Shown one piece after another: positions 17,179-25,596 of a DNA stretch of 46,362 bases. Position numbers and translations under genes: made by a program. Source of the stretch: a gamma proteobacterium symbiont of Stewartia floridana (lineage in GTDB: Bacteria > Pseudomonadota > Gammaproteobacteria > Chromatiales > Chromatiaceae); contig NAUB01000009.1 in the NCBI GenBank assembly GCA_003676145.1, forward strand, positions 1-46,362. The letters are read 5' to 3'. A model generated the notes under the pieces. That model did no database searches. It had not been told where the DNA came from and saw nothing but the letters and a program-made list of their open reading frames with translations. The stretch's first letter is position 1. Each line of letters opens with the position of its first letter.

Positions 17179-18051
17179 ATGTTCAGCCAGATACTCGAAG
17201 TCACCCTGCCTGTATTTGGCATTGCCCTGCTCGGCTACCTCTATGGCCGGCTCAACGGCAGCGATATGGACTCGGCCAATCGCATCAACATGAATCTGTT
17301 CGTGCCGGCACTGCTGTTCTATGTGCTGTCGGAGAAGATCCCCGACTCCCCTGAATGGCGCTCTGTTGCGCTCGGTACGGTGATCATCGTAGTGGGTTCC
17401 GGGCTGCTCAGCTGGCCTCTGGCACAGCTGCTCAATTTTCGCTCGCGGGTGATACTTCCTCCCATGATGTTCAACAACTCGGGCAACCTGGGCCTGCCCC
17501 TGGCGGCGCTGGCCTTTGGCGAGGAGATGCTGCCCTTTGCGGTGGTTGCCTTCGTGGTCTCCACCAGCCTCCACTTCAGCCTCGGGATCTGGCTGGTCAG
17601 CGGCCGCCTGCATCCGATGGTGCTATTAAAGAATCCGGTGTTTCTTGCAACGGTCGCCGGCATCGCTGCCCATATCGGCGACTGGCACACTCCGGCAATA
17701 CTTCTACCGGGCCTGGAGATGATCTCCCAGGTCGCCATTCCATTGATGCTGGTAGCCCTGGGGGTTCGCCTGATCCAGGTGGATCTGAGCCACTGGCGGG
17801 CCGGGCTGGCCGGCGCCCTGCTCTGTCCGGCCAGCGGTGTGATCAGTGCCATTATCGCGATCGCTCTGTTGCAACCCTCCGAACAGATGAGCAAGATCCT
17901 GCTGCTGTTCTCTGTACTGCCTCCTGCGGTGATGAACTTTCTACTGGCGGAACGCTATCAAAGGTCCGCGGACGAAGTGGCCGCCATGGTGGCGTTCGGT
18001 AATCTCGCCAGTCTGGCGGTGATTCCCATTGCCCTGGCCTTCATCCTGTGA
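17179..18051 (+). CDS. AEC-family transporter (auxin efflux carrier type)
   Basis: This 290-residue integral membrane protein has about ten hydrophobic segments and the AEC family pattern. GYLYGRLNGSDMDSANRINM gives the N-terminal loop. NLFVPALLFYVLSEK and FNNSGNLGLPLAALAFGEE form the conserved TM region with the NSGNLGLP signature. AVMNFLLAERY lies near the end. AEC carriers move carboxylates or other organic anions; the substrate here is unknown. The stop overlaps the GTG of the next membrane gene (GTGA), indicating translational coupling. Its place next to dmpR may mean transport of aromatic acids, but nothing in the sequence proves it. Confidence 0.85.
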   Translation: MFSQILEVTLPVFGIALLGYLYGRLNGSDMDSANRINMNLFVPALLFYVLSEKIPDSPEWRSVALGTVIIVVGSGLLSWPLAQLLNFRSRVILPPMMFNNSGNLGLPLAALAFGEEMLPFAVVAFVVSTSLHFSLGIWLVSGRLHPMVLLKNPVFLATVAGIAAHIGDWHTPAILLPGLEMISQVAIPLMLVALGVRLIQVDLSHWRAGLAGALLCPASGVISAIIAIALLQPSEQMSKILLLFSVLPPAVMNFLLAERYQRSADEVAAMVAFGNLASLAVIPIALAFIL

Positions 18052-19325
18052 ACCGGCGCGCCCTGGCCGGCTGGCTGCTCTCAGCCGCCATCGTTAGCGC
18101 AGTGATCCATACCCTGATTCCGAGCTTTCCCAAAACCCTGATTGGCCTACTCACCTGGGGCGCCGGACTGCTGCTGATCGCGGAGATCTCACCCCAGACC
18201 CGGCAACAGATCCTGATCCTGATCGGTATCGGCGGGATCGGCATCGGCTGGGGTCTTGTTGAGGGGATCTCACCGGACTGGCACTTGATATTGTCAGGCA
18301 ACGCCCTGCTGCTGAGTATGCTGGCTGCGGTGAGCTTTCTCCGATTGATCACCAGACCGGACACCCAGGCCGGCGAACGTCTACCCTCCGGAAAACGCGC
18401 TGTCTGGTCGACCCTGCTCGGGGTACATCTGTTCGGTGCCGTGATCAATCTCTCATCGGTCTTCATCATGGGTGACCGGATCAGCCGTAAGGGTCGCCTT
18501 AACCAGGCACAAACCGTGATTCTGACCCGTGGTTTTACCGCAGCGGCCTTCTGGTCGCCCTTCTTTGCCGCCATGGCGGCCGCTTTGACCTATGCCCCTG
18601 GCGCATCACTGCCGCAGATCTGGCTGATGGGCATTCCCCTGGCGGTCGCGGCCCTGCTGTTTACCGCCCTGGGGTGCCAGCGCAACCAGCAGTTCACCGG
18701 CTATCCCATGCACCCACAGGCACTGCTGCTACCCGGGGTGCTGGCCATCTGCGTGCTGTTGCTGCACCAGTGGCACAGCGACTGGCATATCCTGGGTATT
18801 ATCGCTCTACTGGCTCCCGGTTTGTCTCTGGCGGTTCTGTTCCTGCGCCATCCCCAACCCCGCTCAAGGGCACTTCAACATATCACCACGGATCTTCCCG
18901 GCATGCAGAATGAACTGACCCTGTTTCTCGCAGCCGGTGTCATGGCAGCCGGGCTGAATGCGGTGTTTGCCGTGTTTGGCGGTTGGCTACCGTTTGATCA
19001 ATTCAGCGGAACCGAAGCGGCACTGGTGCTGCTGTTCATGGTCGCGACCGCCATTCTGGGGGTCCATCCGGTGATCAATATTGCGGCTCTGGGTACCCTG
19101 CTGGCGCCATTGAGTCCGGACCCCTCCCTGTTGGCCATGACCTTCATCGCCTCCTGGGCGATCGCTACCGGTACCAGCCCCTTTTCCGGCATCAATCTGG
19201 CCATGCAGGGCCGCTATGCGCAACAGAGCGGAGACAGCCTGAAGTGGAACGGGTTGTATGGGGTAGTGATGGTACTGTTATCGATTCTGGTGCTGAATCT
19301 TTACGACACATACAGGCTGCATTAG
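18048..19325 (+). CDS. polytopic inner-membrane protein, possible ion-transporter-superfamily permease
   Basis: This 425-residue, very hydrophobic protein has about 11-12 predicted membrane segments. It begins with GTG overlapping the TGA of the AEC gene. Two similar re-entrant-like segments stand out: TRGFTAAAFWSPFFAAM in the first half and GVHPVINIAALGTLLAPL followed by SWAIATGTSPFSGINLAM in the second. That is the two-fold layout of ion-transporter-type permeases. No family was recognised with certainty. The coupling to an AEC carrier suggests a two-gene transport operon; the substrate is unknown. Confidence 0.75.
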   Translation: MNRRALAGWLLSAAIVSAVIHTLIPSFPKTLIGLLTWGAGLLLIAEISPQTRQQILILIGIGGIGIGWGLVEGISPDWHLILSGNALLLSMLAAVSFLRLITRPDTQAGERLPSGKRAVWSTLLGVHLFGAVINLSSVFIMGDRISRKGRLNQAQTVILTRGFTAAAFWSPFFAAMAAALTYAPGASLPQIWLMGIPLAVAALLFTALGCQRNQQFTGYPMHPQALLLPGVLAICVLLLHQWHSDWHILGIIALLAPGLSLAVLFLRHPQPRSRALQHITTDLPGMQNELTLFLAAGVMAAGLNAVFAVFGGWLPFDQFSGTEAALVLLFMVATAILGVHPVINIAALGTLLAPLSPDPSLLAMTFIASWAIATGTSPFSGINLAMQGRYAQQSGDSLKWNGLYGVVMVLLSILVLNLYDTYRLH

Positions 19326-19371
19326 TCGTGGTTCTACTCGACTATGCTGGATGCATTAAACGGAGAGAGCG

Positions 19372-20352
19372 ATGAGCAAGGCGATCCTGATCAGTGAACA
19401 TGGTGCCAGCGACAAGCTGCACTATGTAGATATCCCGCTTGAAAAACCCGCCGAGGGCGAAGTGCGAATCGCCCACCAGGCAATCGGTTTGAACTTCATC
19501 GATGTCTATCACCGTACCGGCCTCTACCCACCTCCCTCACTGCCATTCATACCTGGCATGGAAGGGGCCGGCGTGATTGAAGAGGTTGGTTCAAAGGTTG
19601 ATGGATTTTCAGTCGGCGACCGGGTTGCCTATGGGGCCGGTCCGCTGGGCGCCTATGCAGAGGCGCGTAACATACCGGCGCAACGTCTGGTGAAAATCCC
19701 CGACCAGATCAGCGCCAGGCAAGCGGCCGCGATGATGTTGAAAGGCATGACCGCTGAATATCTGATCTGCCGCACCTACCAGGTGAAAGCGGGTGAGACA
19801 ATCCTGGTGCACGCGGCATCCGGAGGCGTTGGACAGATTCTCTGCCAATGGGCATCCGCGATTGGCGCCAGCGTGATCGGTACGGTTGGCAATCAGGAGA
19901 AAGCGGCACTGGCAGAAAAGCTCGGCTGCAGATACACCATCAACTATCGCAATGAAAACATCGAAAAACGGGTCATGGAGATTACCGAGGGCAGAGGCCT
20001 GCCGGTTGTCTACGACTCTGTCGGCCAGGATACCTTCGAAGCCTCATTGAACTGTCTCGCAGCCAGAGGCCTGTTGGTCTCTTTCGGCCAATCCTCCGGT
20101 AAAGTACCCCCTTTCGACATCACCAGACTGAGCCAGCAGGGCTCGCTCTATATCACCCGCCCCACACTGATGGATTATGTGAAAAGCAGCGATCAGCTTC
20201 AGCGCAGCGCTCAGTCACTGTTCGATATCTACAAAAGCGGCAAAGTGAAAATCAACATTTGCCAGTCTTACCCTTTAAGCGAGGCTCAACAGGCTCATGA
20301 CGACCTGGAGAACAGATTGACAACCGGCAGTACGGTTCTGATTCCTGATTAG
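19372..20352 (+). CDS. qorA: NADPH:quinone oxidoreductase, zinc-independent MDR family
   Basis: This 326-residue member of the medium-chain reductase family of the QOR type reduces quinones or enones with NADPH. LNFIDVYHRTGLYPPP and PFIPGMEGAGVIEEVG match the N-terminal catalytic domain, and the Rossmann motif HAASGGVG falls at 147-154. Zinc-binding Cys/His residues are absent, as expected for QOR. It may recycle quinones formed by catechol autoxidation near the phenol genes, which is inference. GGAGAGAGC lies upstream. Convergent to the next gene. Confidence 0.9.
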   Translation: MSKAILISEHGASDKLHYVDIPLEKPAEGEVRIAHQAIGLNFIDVYHRTGLYPPPSLPFIPGMEGAGVIEEVGSKVDGFSVGDRVAYGAGPLGAYAEARNIPAQRLVKIPDQISARQAAAMMLKGMTAEYLICRTYQVKAGETILVHAASGGVGQILCQWASAIGASVIGTVGNQEKAALAEKLGCRYTINYRNENIEKRVMEITEGRGLPVVYDSVGQDTFEASLNCLAARGLLVSFGQSSGKVPPFDITRLSQQGSLYITRPTLMDYVKSSDQLQRSAQSLFDIYKSGKVKINICQSYPLSEAQQAHDDLENRLTTGSTVLIPD

Positions 20353-20408
20353 TTCCGACTTGGCTGTGACTCCAAAGTCTTTCACCGAAGTAAAAGCTGA
20401 AGCCCTCT

Positions 20409-21428
20409 TCACTGCCCATAGATCGAGTTCATCTGGCTGGCAATACGACTCTGCTCTTTCAGTTCACTCAAAGGGTATTTCACGATCACACCATAACGTT
20501 GCTGGTCGCCGATACGAATCTCCGCATAGGGGACTTCGCTGCCGTCATTCGAATCGACCACAACATTATGCTGCCCGAGACAGTCGGTTCTGTTTTTCAG
20601 GCCACAGTAGTTATCCGAGTGGTTGAGGACAGTGACCAGCAACTCGAAATAGTCATTGATGGTCTCCAGCCCACTGGAGGCTTTATCGTGCTTCAACTCA
20701 ACCTCGGCCAGCTGTTTTCTCAACTGATCGGCTCTGCTGCGGGTCTGATCTGCCTCTGCCGTGCCAAAATCCAGGGCACCATCTTCTGCCTGCAGAGTCT
20801 TCAGCTCCATCTTCAGATGGATCCGCTCACGATTAAGATCCGCCTTCTCCTCGGTGTGCCTGGCCAACTTGAGTACCGCTTCTGCAATCAGATGCTGAAA
20901 CGCCCTCTCGCGCAAATCGTAGCGCACACGCTCCTCGGAGTCTGCCGGCTTGACCAGCTGATGGCCGGTAAAATTGACCACCCGCTGCATCACCTCGCTC
21001 TGGATCATATCCCCGACCTGCGCATGACCCAGAACACTCTTCTCCTGCCGGCTCATCACCATCAGGGCGTAGCCATGGGTCAGAGAAAAACTCTCCGGTC
21101 TTTTCACAAACTCACGGAAATCCGCTGAGTGACTGAACAGATGCTCGATTTGATCGGCAGAACCGAAGTAGGCATTCACACGGGGATCACTTGAGTAGGC
21201 CTGGCGACTCAAATCGATTGGACCGGGAAGCTCCGCAATCAATGCATCGTTATGTGCGAGGGCATTTTCAACCACCGGCGCAAGTTTTTTACGATAGCCC
21301 GGAATCAGTTTCAGACGGGAGTCGAATTGCTCCACAGCCATCTCGATATGCTTGTCCAACTCATCACGGGAGTAGACAGAAGCATGCGGCTCGCCTGACG
21401 ACAGCAGCTTTTTGATAAGTTTAAACAT
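20409..21428 (-). CDS. coiled-coil protein of unknown function
   Basis: A soluble protein of about 339 residues with no signal peptide or membrane segment. The first third is mixed (LPGPIDLSRQAYSSDPRVNA). The middle, about 185-245, is rich in charged heptads (HTEEKADLNRERIHLKMELK, then QLRKQLAEVELKHDKA) and probably forms a coiled coil. The C-terminal part is beta-rich (AEIRIGDQQRYGVIVKYP). No known domain was recognised. The ATG at 21428 is preferred over a TTG six bases earlier. It is a single-gene unit. Confidence 0.75.
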   Translation of the reverse strand: MFKLIKKLLSSGEPHASVYSRDELDKHIEMAVEQFDSRLKLIPGYRKKLAPVVENALAHNDALIAELPGPIDLSRQAYSSDPRVNAYFGSADQIEHLFSHSADFREFVKRPESFSLTHGYALMVMSRQEKSVLGHAQVGDMIQSEVMQRVVNFTGHQLVKPADSEERVRYDLRERAFQHLIAEAVLKLARHTEEKADLNRERIHLKMELKTLQAEDGALDFGTAEADQTRSRADQLRKQLAEVELKHDKASSGLETINDYFELLVTVLNHSDNYCGLKNRTDCLGQHNVVVDSNDGSEVPYAEIRIGDQQRYGVIVKYPLSELKEQSRIASQMNSIYGQ

Positions 21429-21594
21429 GCCCAATCAATCCCCCAATCACAACCCCACTCTGTTAAAAACTATAGCTGTGATTCTCAGAGACACCGATTC
21501 TATACATGAAAAAACAATCCACACACTAGTTTCGAGCGATGAACCTGGGGCCACTCCCTCTTTAACCCCGTTCTGGCACGAGCGAGAAGCGCAG

Positions 21595-21658
21595 GCAAAA
21601 ACCGACCAGCGGGCCTGACTGTTTGAGCGCAGTGAGTTTCAAGCCTGCCGGTTTTTGC
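21595..21658. repeat. inverted repeat GCAAAAACCG...CGGTTTTTGC
   Basis: Arms of 10 bp (21595-21604 and 21649-21658) enclose GACCAGCGGGCCTGACTG and GAGCGCAGTGAG-type sequence. It is flanked by GAGAAAAGAAAAGTGACTCG. Sequences of this style are known as dispersed intergenic repeats in gammaproteobacteria; only one copy occurs in this window. Confidence 0.55.
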
Positions 21659-21810
21659 CGAGAAAAGAAAAGTGACTCGCCCAGGAGGGCGAAACAGGGA
21701 CTTTCCGACTAGATGACACATGTCCGCTAAAGGTTAAGCTGGATCGAGGATTTCATTCTGACTGACTTTTTTCACCACTTGAAACAACGCCAGAAGTTCT
21801 GATACACAAT

Positions 21811-21846
21811 AACCATTAGCGTTTATTCGCGTTCATTTGCGGACTA
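21811..21846. repeat. solo arm of dispersed repeat family 1, copy C
   Basis: The stretch AACCATTAGCGTTTATTCGC, continuing to GCGGACT, is almost an exact reverse complement of the left arm of copy B (16945 onward), with one change. No partner arm was found within several hundred bases, so this is a half-element. Confidence 0.75.
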
Positions 21847-21860
21847 AAAAAATCCACTCG

Positions 21861-22448
21861 TCAACTCGAGCCGGAAGGATAGAGCCAACGGGAAAACAAC
21901 CGGGTCAGAAAAGGCAGCACAAAATAGGTCAATGTCGGCACCACGATAATGGTCAAGGTAAAGGTCCTGACAACCAACGGCAGATCCTCGATGTAAGAGC
22001 CAATCAACAGACTCAGCAGGGTCACCAGTGTGAACACCCCCAACCAGACCAGAAACGCCATCTTATACTTGGGCGGATGCACATTGATGGCACAATCCGG
22101 CAGGGTGAACCAGGCCTCGAGTCCGGTGATGGTCTGAATCTCCCTGGGCTGACTCACCTGCTCCGCGACCTCTCGCCACTCGCCCCGCTCGGGTGAGTTC
22201 TCCCAGCTCTGCAGATTGCTGAGGTGATCGAACTTAAACACGATGCGGTAACTGCCATCCGGCTTGTTCGGTCTGAATACATTGGTGCCCATATGCCCCG
22301 GCCACTGCATGGCCGCATTGGTGATACCGATGATGTAGTCTTCGAACTCCGACTCTTTACCCTCGATGGGCTTGCGGGTCACCATCACGGTCACCGGTGG
22401 ATCACCCTCAAGGTTGTCATCCGTTGCAAGCGTATTGCTCTCTGTCAT
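21861..22448 (-). CDS. antibiotic biosynthesis monooxygenase (ABM) domain protein with membrane anchor
   Basis: This protein of 195 residues has an ABM ferredoxin-like domain at about 15-110 (VTVMVTRKPIEGKESEFEDY, GHMGTNVFRP). Two C-terminal membrane segments follow (FLVWLGVFTLVTLLSLLIGS and LTIIVVPTLTYFVLPFLTRL). ABM domains often act on quinones or phenolic compounds or bind heme. The ATG overlaps the GST stop codon (ATGA) and has GAGG 9 bases upstream. It is the last gene of a three-gene operon with a GST and an HCCA isomerase. The membrane tether may place the domain at the inner membrane, and its substrate is unknown. Confidence 0.82.
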   Translation of the reverse strand: MTESNTLATDDNLEGDPPVTVMVTRKPIEGKESEFEDYIIGITNAAMQWPGHMGTNVFRPNKPDGSYRIVFKFDHLSNLQSWENSPERGEWREVAEQVSQPREIQTITGLEAWFTLPDCAINVHPPKYKMAFLVWLGVFTLVTLLSLLIGSYIEDLPLVVRTFTLTIIVVPTLTYFVLPFLTRLFSRWLYPSGSS

Positions 22449-23077
22449 CTCAACCAACCTCTGTCCAATTTCTCCATCACGATCTTCGGTGCCGTTTCCC
22501 TAAACTCCGCTGACTCGGCGATTCGATCGAACCAAGCCATCAAACCGGGACTGCGGGGCGAGGGCATATCGTAGGCCATCGCCAGTCCGAAGCGCGTTGC
22601 CAGAATAAAATCAGTGATGCCGCCGGTGGAGACAAAGTGACTCCGCTGTGCCAAACACTCTTCCAGATAGGGCATCGCCTGATGCCAGGCTCCCATCGCA
22701 TTGGCAATCACCTCCTCATCCCACTCTGCAGGCGGTTTGTCGCGGCGCTGAAATACCAGATCCCTTACCGGCCTGCCCACTTCACTGTCGGCGTAGAGGG
22801 CGATCCACCGCGCCTCAGCCCGTTGTTCAGGCAAACCTGGCCACAGACCGCCATATCGCTCATCGAGATACTCCAGCATCACCGATGAATCGTGCAGTAC
22901 CATCTCGCCTGCTTTAAGCAGCGGTACCGTGCCGCTTGGCGTCAATCGGGACCACTCCGCTTCACACTCATCATAGGCCAGTCGCTGGTATTCAACTTTG
23001 CAGTGGTGCAACGCCATCCGTACCCGCCAGCAAAACGGGCACTCCTCTTTATCATAGAGCAGAGTTTGCGAGCTCAT
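22445..23077 (-). CDS. glutathione S-transferase
   Basis: A 210-residue cytosolic GST-type protein with a thioredoxin-fold N-terminal domain. ECPFCWRVRMAL places Cys13 and Cys16 at the active-site turn. GTVPLLKAGEMVLHDSSVML is the glutathione-binding cis-Pro and Glu/Asp-Ser region. An all-helical C-terminal domain follows. CPFC is more typical of omega or stringent-starvation-type GSTs than of Ser/Tyr classes. It overlaps both neighbours by four bases, so the three genes are tightly coupled and probably act in one glutathione-linked reaction or defence path. Confidence 0.88.
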   Translation of the reverse strand: MSSQTLLYDKEECPFCWRVRMALHHCKVEYQRLAYDECEAEWSRLTPSGTVPLLKAGEMVLHDSSVMLEYLDERYGGLWPGLPEQRAEARWIALYADSEVGRPVRDLVFQRRDKPPAEWDEEVIANAMGAWHQAMPYLEECLAQRSHFVSTGGITDFILATRFGLAMAYDMPSPRSPGLMAWFDRIAESAEFRETAPKIVMEKLDRGWLR

Positions 23078-23670
23078 AGGCGGGAGAGCCTAAGCTCACG
23101 AAGGTGTTCGAGTACGAAGTCGATCCGGTCCTGGCCCCAGAAGATCTCTTCACCGATGATGAAGGTCGGCACACCCACGGCGCCTTTCTCATCCGCCTCA
23201 TGCCAGTTACGCATCAGTTGGGCCTGATTATCCGCATCATTTGCCGCTTCGGCCAACTCGTCCCGATCGAGCCCAATGCTTTCACCGACCTGCAACAGGA
23301 TCTCGAGTTGCCCGATGTCGGCGCCTTCCGCCCACTCCTTGCGCATCACCTCGTTGATGTAGGGTTTCAACAGGCCCTTTCGTTCTGCCAACAACGACCC
23401 CGCACCCGCCAGCGTCGGATCAGTGGTCTTGGGGGGTGGATTGACCGGTATCCCCAGTCGCCTGGCAAAGCGCGCCATGTCCTGTCTGGCGATCGGCAGT
23501 TTTTTCAGCGCCACTTCCGGGGGCGAGCGGCCATCCCAGCCACCCAGGGGACGCCACACCAGGCGGGTATGATAATCCTCGAATATGGGCCACAGGGTCT
23601 TGGTCGCCAGATAGCAGTAGGGGCTGCGGAAGTTGAAATAAAAGTAGACATCGACTGGCTCAACCATCAT
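23074..23670 (-). CDS. 2-hydroxychromene-2-carboxylate isomerase family (DsbA/kappa-GST fold)
   Basis: A protein of 198 residues (or 197 from the second ATG) with the HCCA isomerase layout. VDVYFYFNFRSPYCYLATK has the catalytic Ser of the SPY motif, then KKLPIARQDMARFARRLGIP, then AVGVPTFIIGEEIFWGQDRI with the conserved VPTF cis-Pro loop. Family members isomerise 2-hydroxychromene-2-carboxylate in naphthalene breakdown using glutathione; many homologs have other or unknown roles. AAGGAG lies 4 and 7 bases before two adjacent ATGs. It is the first gene of the operon with the GST and ABM genes. Confidence 0.88.
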   Translation of the reverse strand: MMVEPVDVYFYFNFRSPYCYLATKTLWPIFEDYHTRLVWRPLGGWDGRSPPEVALKKLPIARQDMARFARRLGIPVNPPPKTTDPTLAGAGSLLAERKGLLKPYINEVMRKEWAEGADIGQLEILLQVGESIGLDRDELAEAANDADNQAQLMRNWHEADEKGAVGVPTFIIGEEIFWGQDRIDFVLEHLRELRLSRL

Positions 23671-24213
23671 CAAGCTCCTTAATTTGAGAGATTCATTTTT
23701 ATCAACTGTTCTTCATCCCAACCCCCGCCTATTCCTGCTAGGAACAAATTCACTATTGACCTGGACATCATTGTTACCCTTAACGTTGCATAAAAATCCG
23801 CAGCAACAAGATAATTTATATTACTTATCTACCCTTAATGGTGCGGCAAGCCGCACCCTACACACTAGTTAGGATCTTAGGGTGCGGCTTGCCGCACCAT
23901 ATTGGGGTAAAATCCTTGACATCACGTTCTTCTGCTTTCTGTCTTACTAACGATGACGTCCTCGAATCCTATGAAAAATCACCTTCTGCAGATTAAGAAT
24001 CTTTGGTTTCAACTTACTGTCATATCATATTCTCTTCAAATTCAAGGACCCCAAAGCTTTGCGCCAACTATAAGATAGCTATTCCCAACAGCGATATTTG
24101 TTTCACTCAATCTTCGATAACCGCCACTCAAACTAATACTTCATAACTTTAGCCATATGGGAAAACGTTTAGAGTCATAAGAGCACACTCATTACCAGCA
24201 GTTTTCCTATAGG
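23671..24213. other. intergenic region before the HCCA isomerase operon
   Basis: No supported gene on either strand. It contains the family-2 inverted repeat at 23838-23900. The 300 bases between that repeat and the terminator at 24214 are AT-rich and featureless to the eye. Confidence 0.5.
23838..23900. repeat. dispersed GTGCGGC inverted repeat, family 2, copy B
   Basis: The arms at 23838-23860 and 23878-23900 are perfect 23-bp reverse complements. They include TGCGGCAAGCCGCACCCTA and TAGGGTGCGGCTTGCCGCA, separated by 17 bases. The arm core is identical to the copy at 11618-11669. Confidence 0.88.
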
Positions 24214-24248
24214 ACCAAAAAATGTCTGGCGGCTGGCGCCGCCAGACA
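24214..24248 (-). terminator. rho-independent terminator of the DUF1302-DUF1329 operon
   Basis: On the minus strand TGTCTGGCGGC and GCCGCCAGACA form an 11-bp perfect stem with a four-base loop, followed by TTTTTTGG. It starts 11 bases past the DUF1329 stop codon. Confidence 0.9.
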
Positions 24249-24259
24249 AAAGCACGGTA

Positions 24260-25573
24260 TCAACGACCGGAAGCTCTCAAGTTCTGTACTGTGAATTTTC
24301 TGGCGGGGTTCAGAGAGGGATCGACCTGTCCCTTGAACTGCCCGGTGGTGCAGTGCATCGCCTGCACATCGATCATGGTGAAGGAGTCATCGATCGCCAC
24401 ACCGGTGCCTTTGTTCTTCGGCAGGTGGTGATCCGGATGAGCCTGACCGATCTGCCAGCTCTTCCACAGATCCCCTTTGCGGTCGTAGGTCAATGTACGC
24501 GGGATGGTGAAAGTCTGCGCATCGATGTAGTGGACACGCTTGCTGATCGGATGGTTGGCATCCTTCGGCTTGTTCTCCAGCTCATAGACCTTACGCAACT
24601 GCCAGGTGATCTGTGGAAAACAGTCACCCTTGTCGCCCATCTCGACAAACTGGTAACCATCCGACTCCTTGTGCTCTTCGGAGAGATTCGGCAGTGCATT
24701 GTGGTTGTAGAATGGCACCAGGATGTTTTTGGCTCCTTTGAAGGTCCACTCCATGTCGTTGATGCGACCGTTATAGCCTTCGAAATCCTCGATCATGACA
24801 TCGGAACCGAGGAACGCATCAGTGACCTGGCCTGAAGCCAGACGACGCACCCGGCGCTGGAAACCGAGATAGAGCCAGGCGCTGTCACGTTTCAGATCGT
24901 TCTCGTAACGATGGATCAGCAGCTGGGTATCCTTGACGTCGAACGGCTCCAATGCCTGCACATAGATGGCACGGTAGAGCTTGGATGGATTCGGCGTGAT
25001 CTCCGGCAGCGGCTCCTGATTCACCCGATGCATGTAGTTGAGAAAGTGGAAGTTGAACTTGATGGTTCTCTCCAGCTTGCCCGACTTCATATCCTTGTAC
25101 TTCCAGTAGAAGGGATAGATCGCCGCGTTGTCACCCCAGTTGTAACCATACTTGTAGTTCCAGGCGAGCTTTTCTCCGGCACGGGGATCGTCCATCGACG
25201 GCTCTTCGGGAAAAGGCCGACCGGCGATAAAACCTTCGATCTCACCGGACTTCTCACCCAGCTTCACCTTACCCAGACCATCACGGGTCGCCTGGATATA
25301 GTTGGGATGCAGATCAAAGGAGGTGGTCTCACCTACCGTGATCTTGGTCCACCCCTGGCTGATGAACTCGAACATCGCCGGGTCGATGACCTCTTTGAAC
25401 TGTCCGACATTGGACTGATCGATCACCACCCCGGCGTTCAGGCCATCATGGGTGGGGACACCGTTCTTATAAGGGAAGAAGCTGCTATCCACATCTTCAT
25501 TGGTTGCCGCCTGAGCGGGCAGGTTGGCGGCCATCAAAAGAGCCGCAACCAGCGTTGTATTAAGCAAACGCAT
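24260..25573 (-). CDS. DUF1329 periplasmic protein
   Basis: This 437-residue exported protein has a signal peptide (RLLNTTLVAALLMAANLPAQAA). It matches the DUF1329 family, which has a LolA/LolB-like fold thought to bind hydrophobic ligands. Aromatic-rich segments such as YGYNWGDNAAIYPFYWKYKD, WLYLGFQRRVRRL and ALPNLSEEHKESDGYQFVEM are typical. The ATG at 25573 has GGAGG 8 bases upstream; an ATG five codons earlier overlaps that site. It lies 23 bases after the DUF1302 barrel gene and before a terminator. DUF1302/DUF1329 pairs recur next to MMPL transporters in genomes that degrade hydrophobic compounds; a role in moving aromatic compounds across the envelope is inferred. Confidence 0.9.
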   Translation of the reverse strand: MRLLNTTLVAALLMAANLPAQAATNEDVDSSFFPYKNGVPTHDGLNAGVVIDQSNVGQFKEVIDPAMFEFISQGWTKITVGETTSFDLHPNYIQATRDGLGKVKLGEKSGEIEGFIAGRPFPEEPSMDDPRAGEKLAWNYKYGYNWGDNAAIYPFYWKYKDMKSGKLERTIKFNFHFLNYMHRVNQEPLPEITPNPSKLYRAIYVQALEPFDVKDTQLLIHRYENDLKRDSAWLYLGFQRRVRRLASGQVTDAFLGSDVMIEDFEGYNGRINDMEWTFKGAKNILVPFYNHNALPNLSEEHKESDGYQFVEMGDKGDCFPQITWQLRKVYELENKPKDANHPISKRVHYIDAQTFTIPRTLTYDRKGDLWKSWQIGQAHPDHHLPKNKGTGVAIDDSFTMIDVQAMHCTTGQFKGQVDPSLNPARKFTVQNLRASGR

Positions 25574-25596
25574 GTTCAAAACCTCCATTCAAATTC

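Larger units (their letters stand above)
21429..21860. other. intergenic region with inverted repeat and repeat half-element
   Basis: No supported gene. A 68-codon frame on the plus strand lacks a ribosome site and protein features. The stretch holds the promoter of the coiled-coil gene, the 64-base inverted repeat at 21595-21658 and a solo arm of repeat family 1 at 21811-21846. Confidence 0.5.

Noticed and set aside
21412..21618. 68-codon plus-strand frame upstream of the coiled-coil gene
   Set aside because: Begins inside the divergent gene's start, lacks a ribosome site and covers a repeat-like region.
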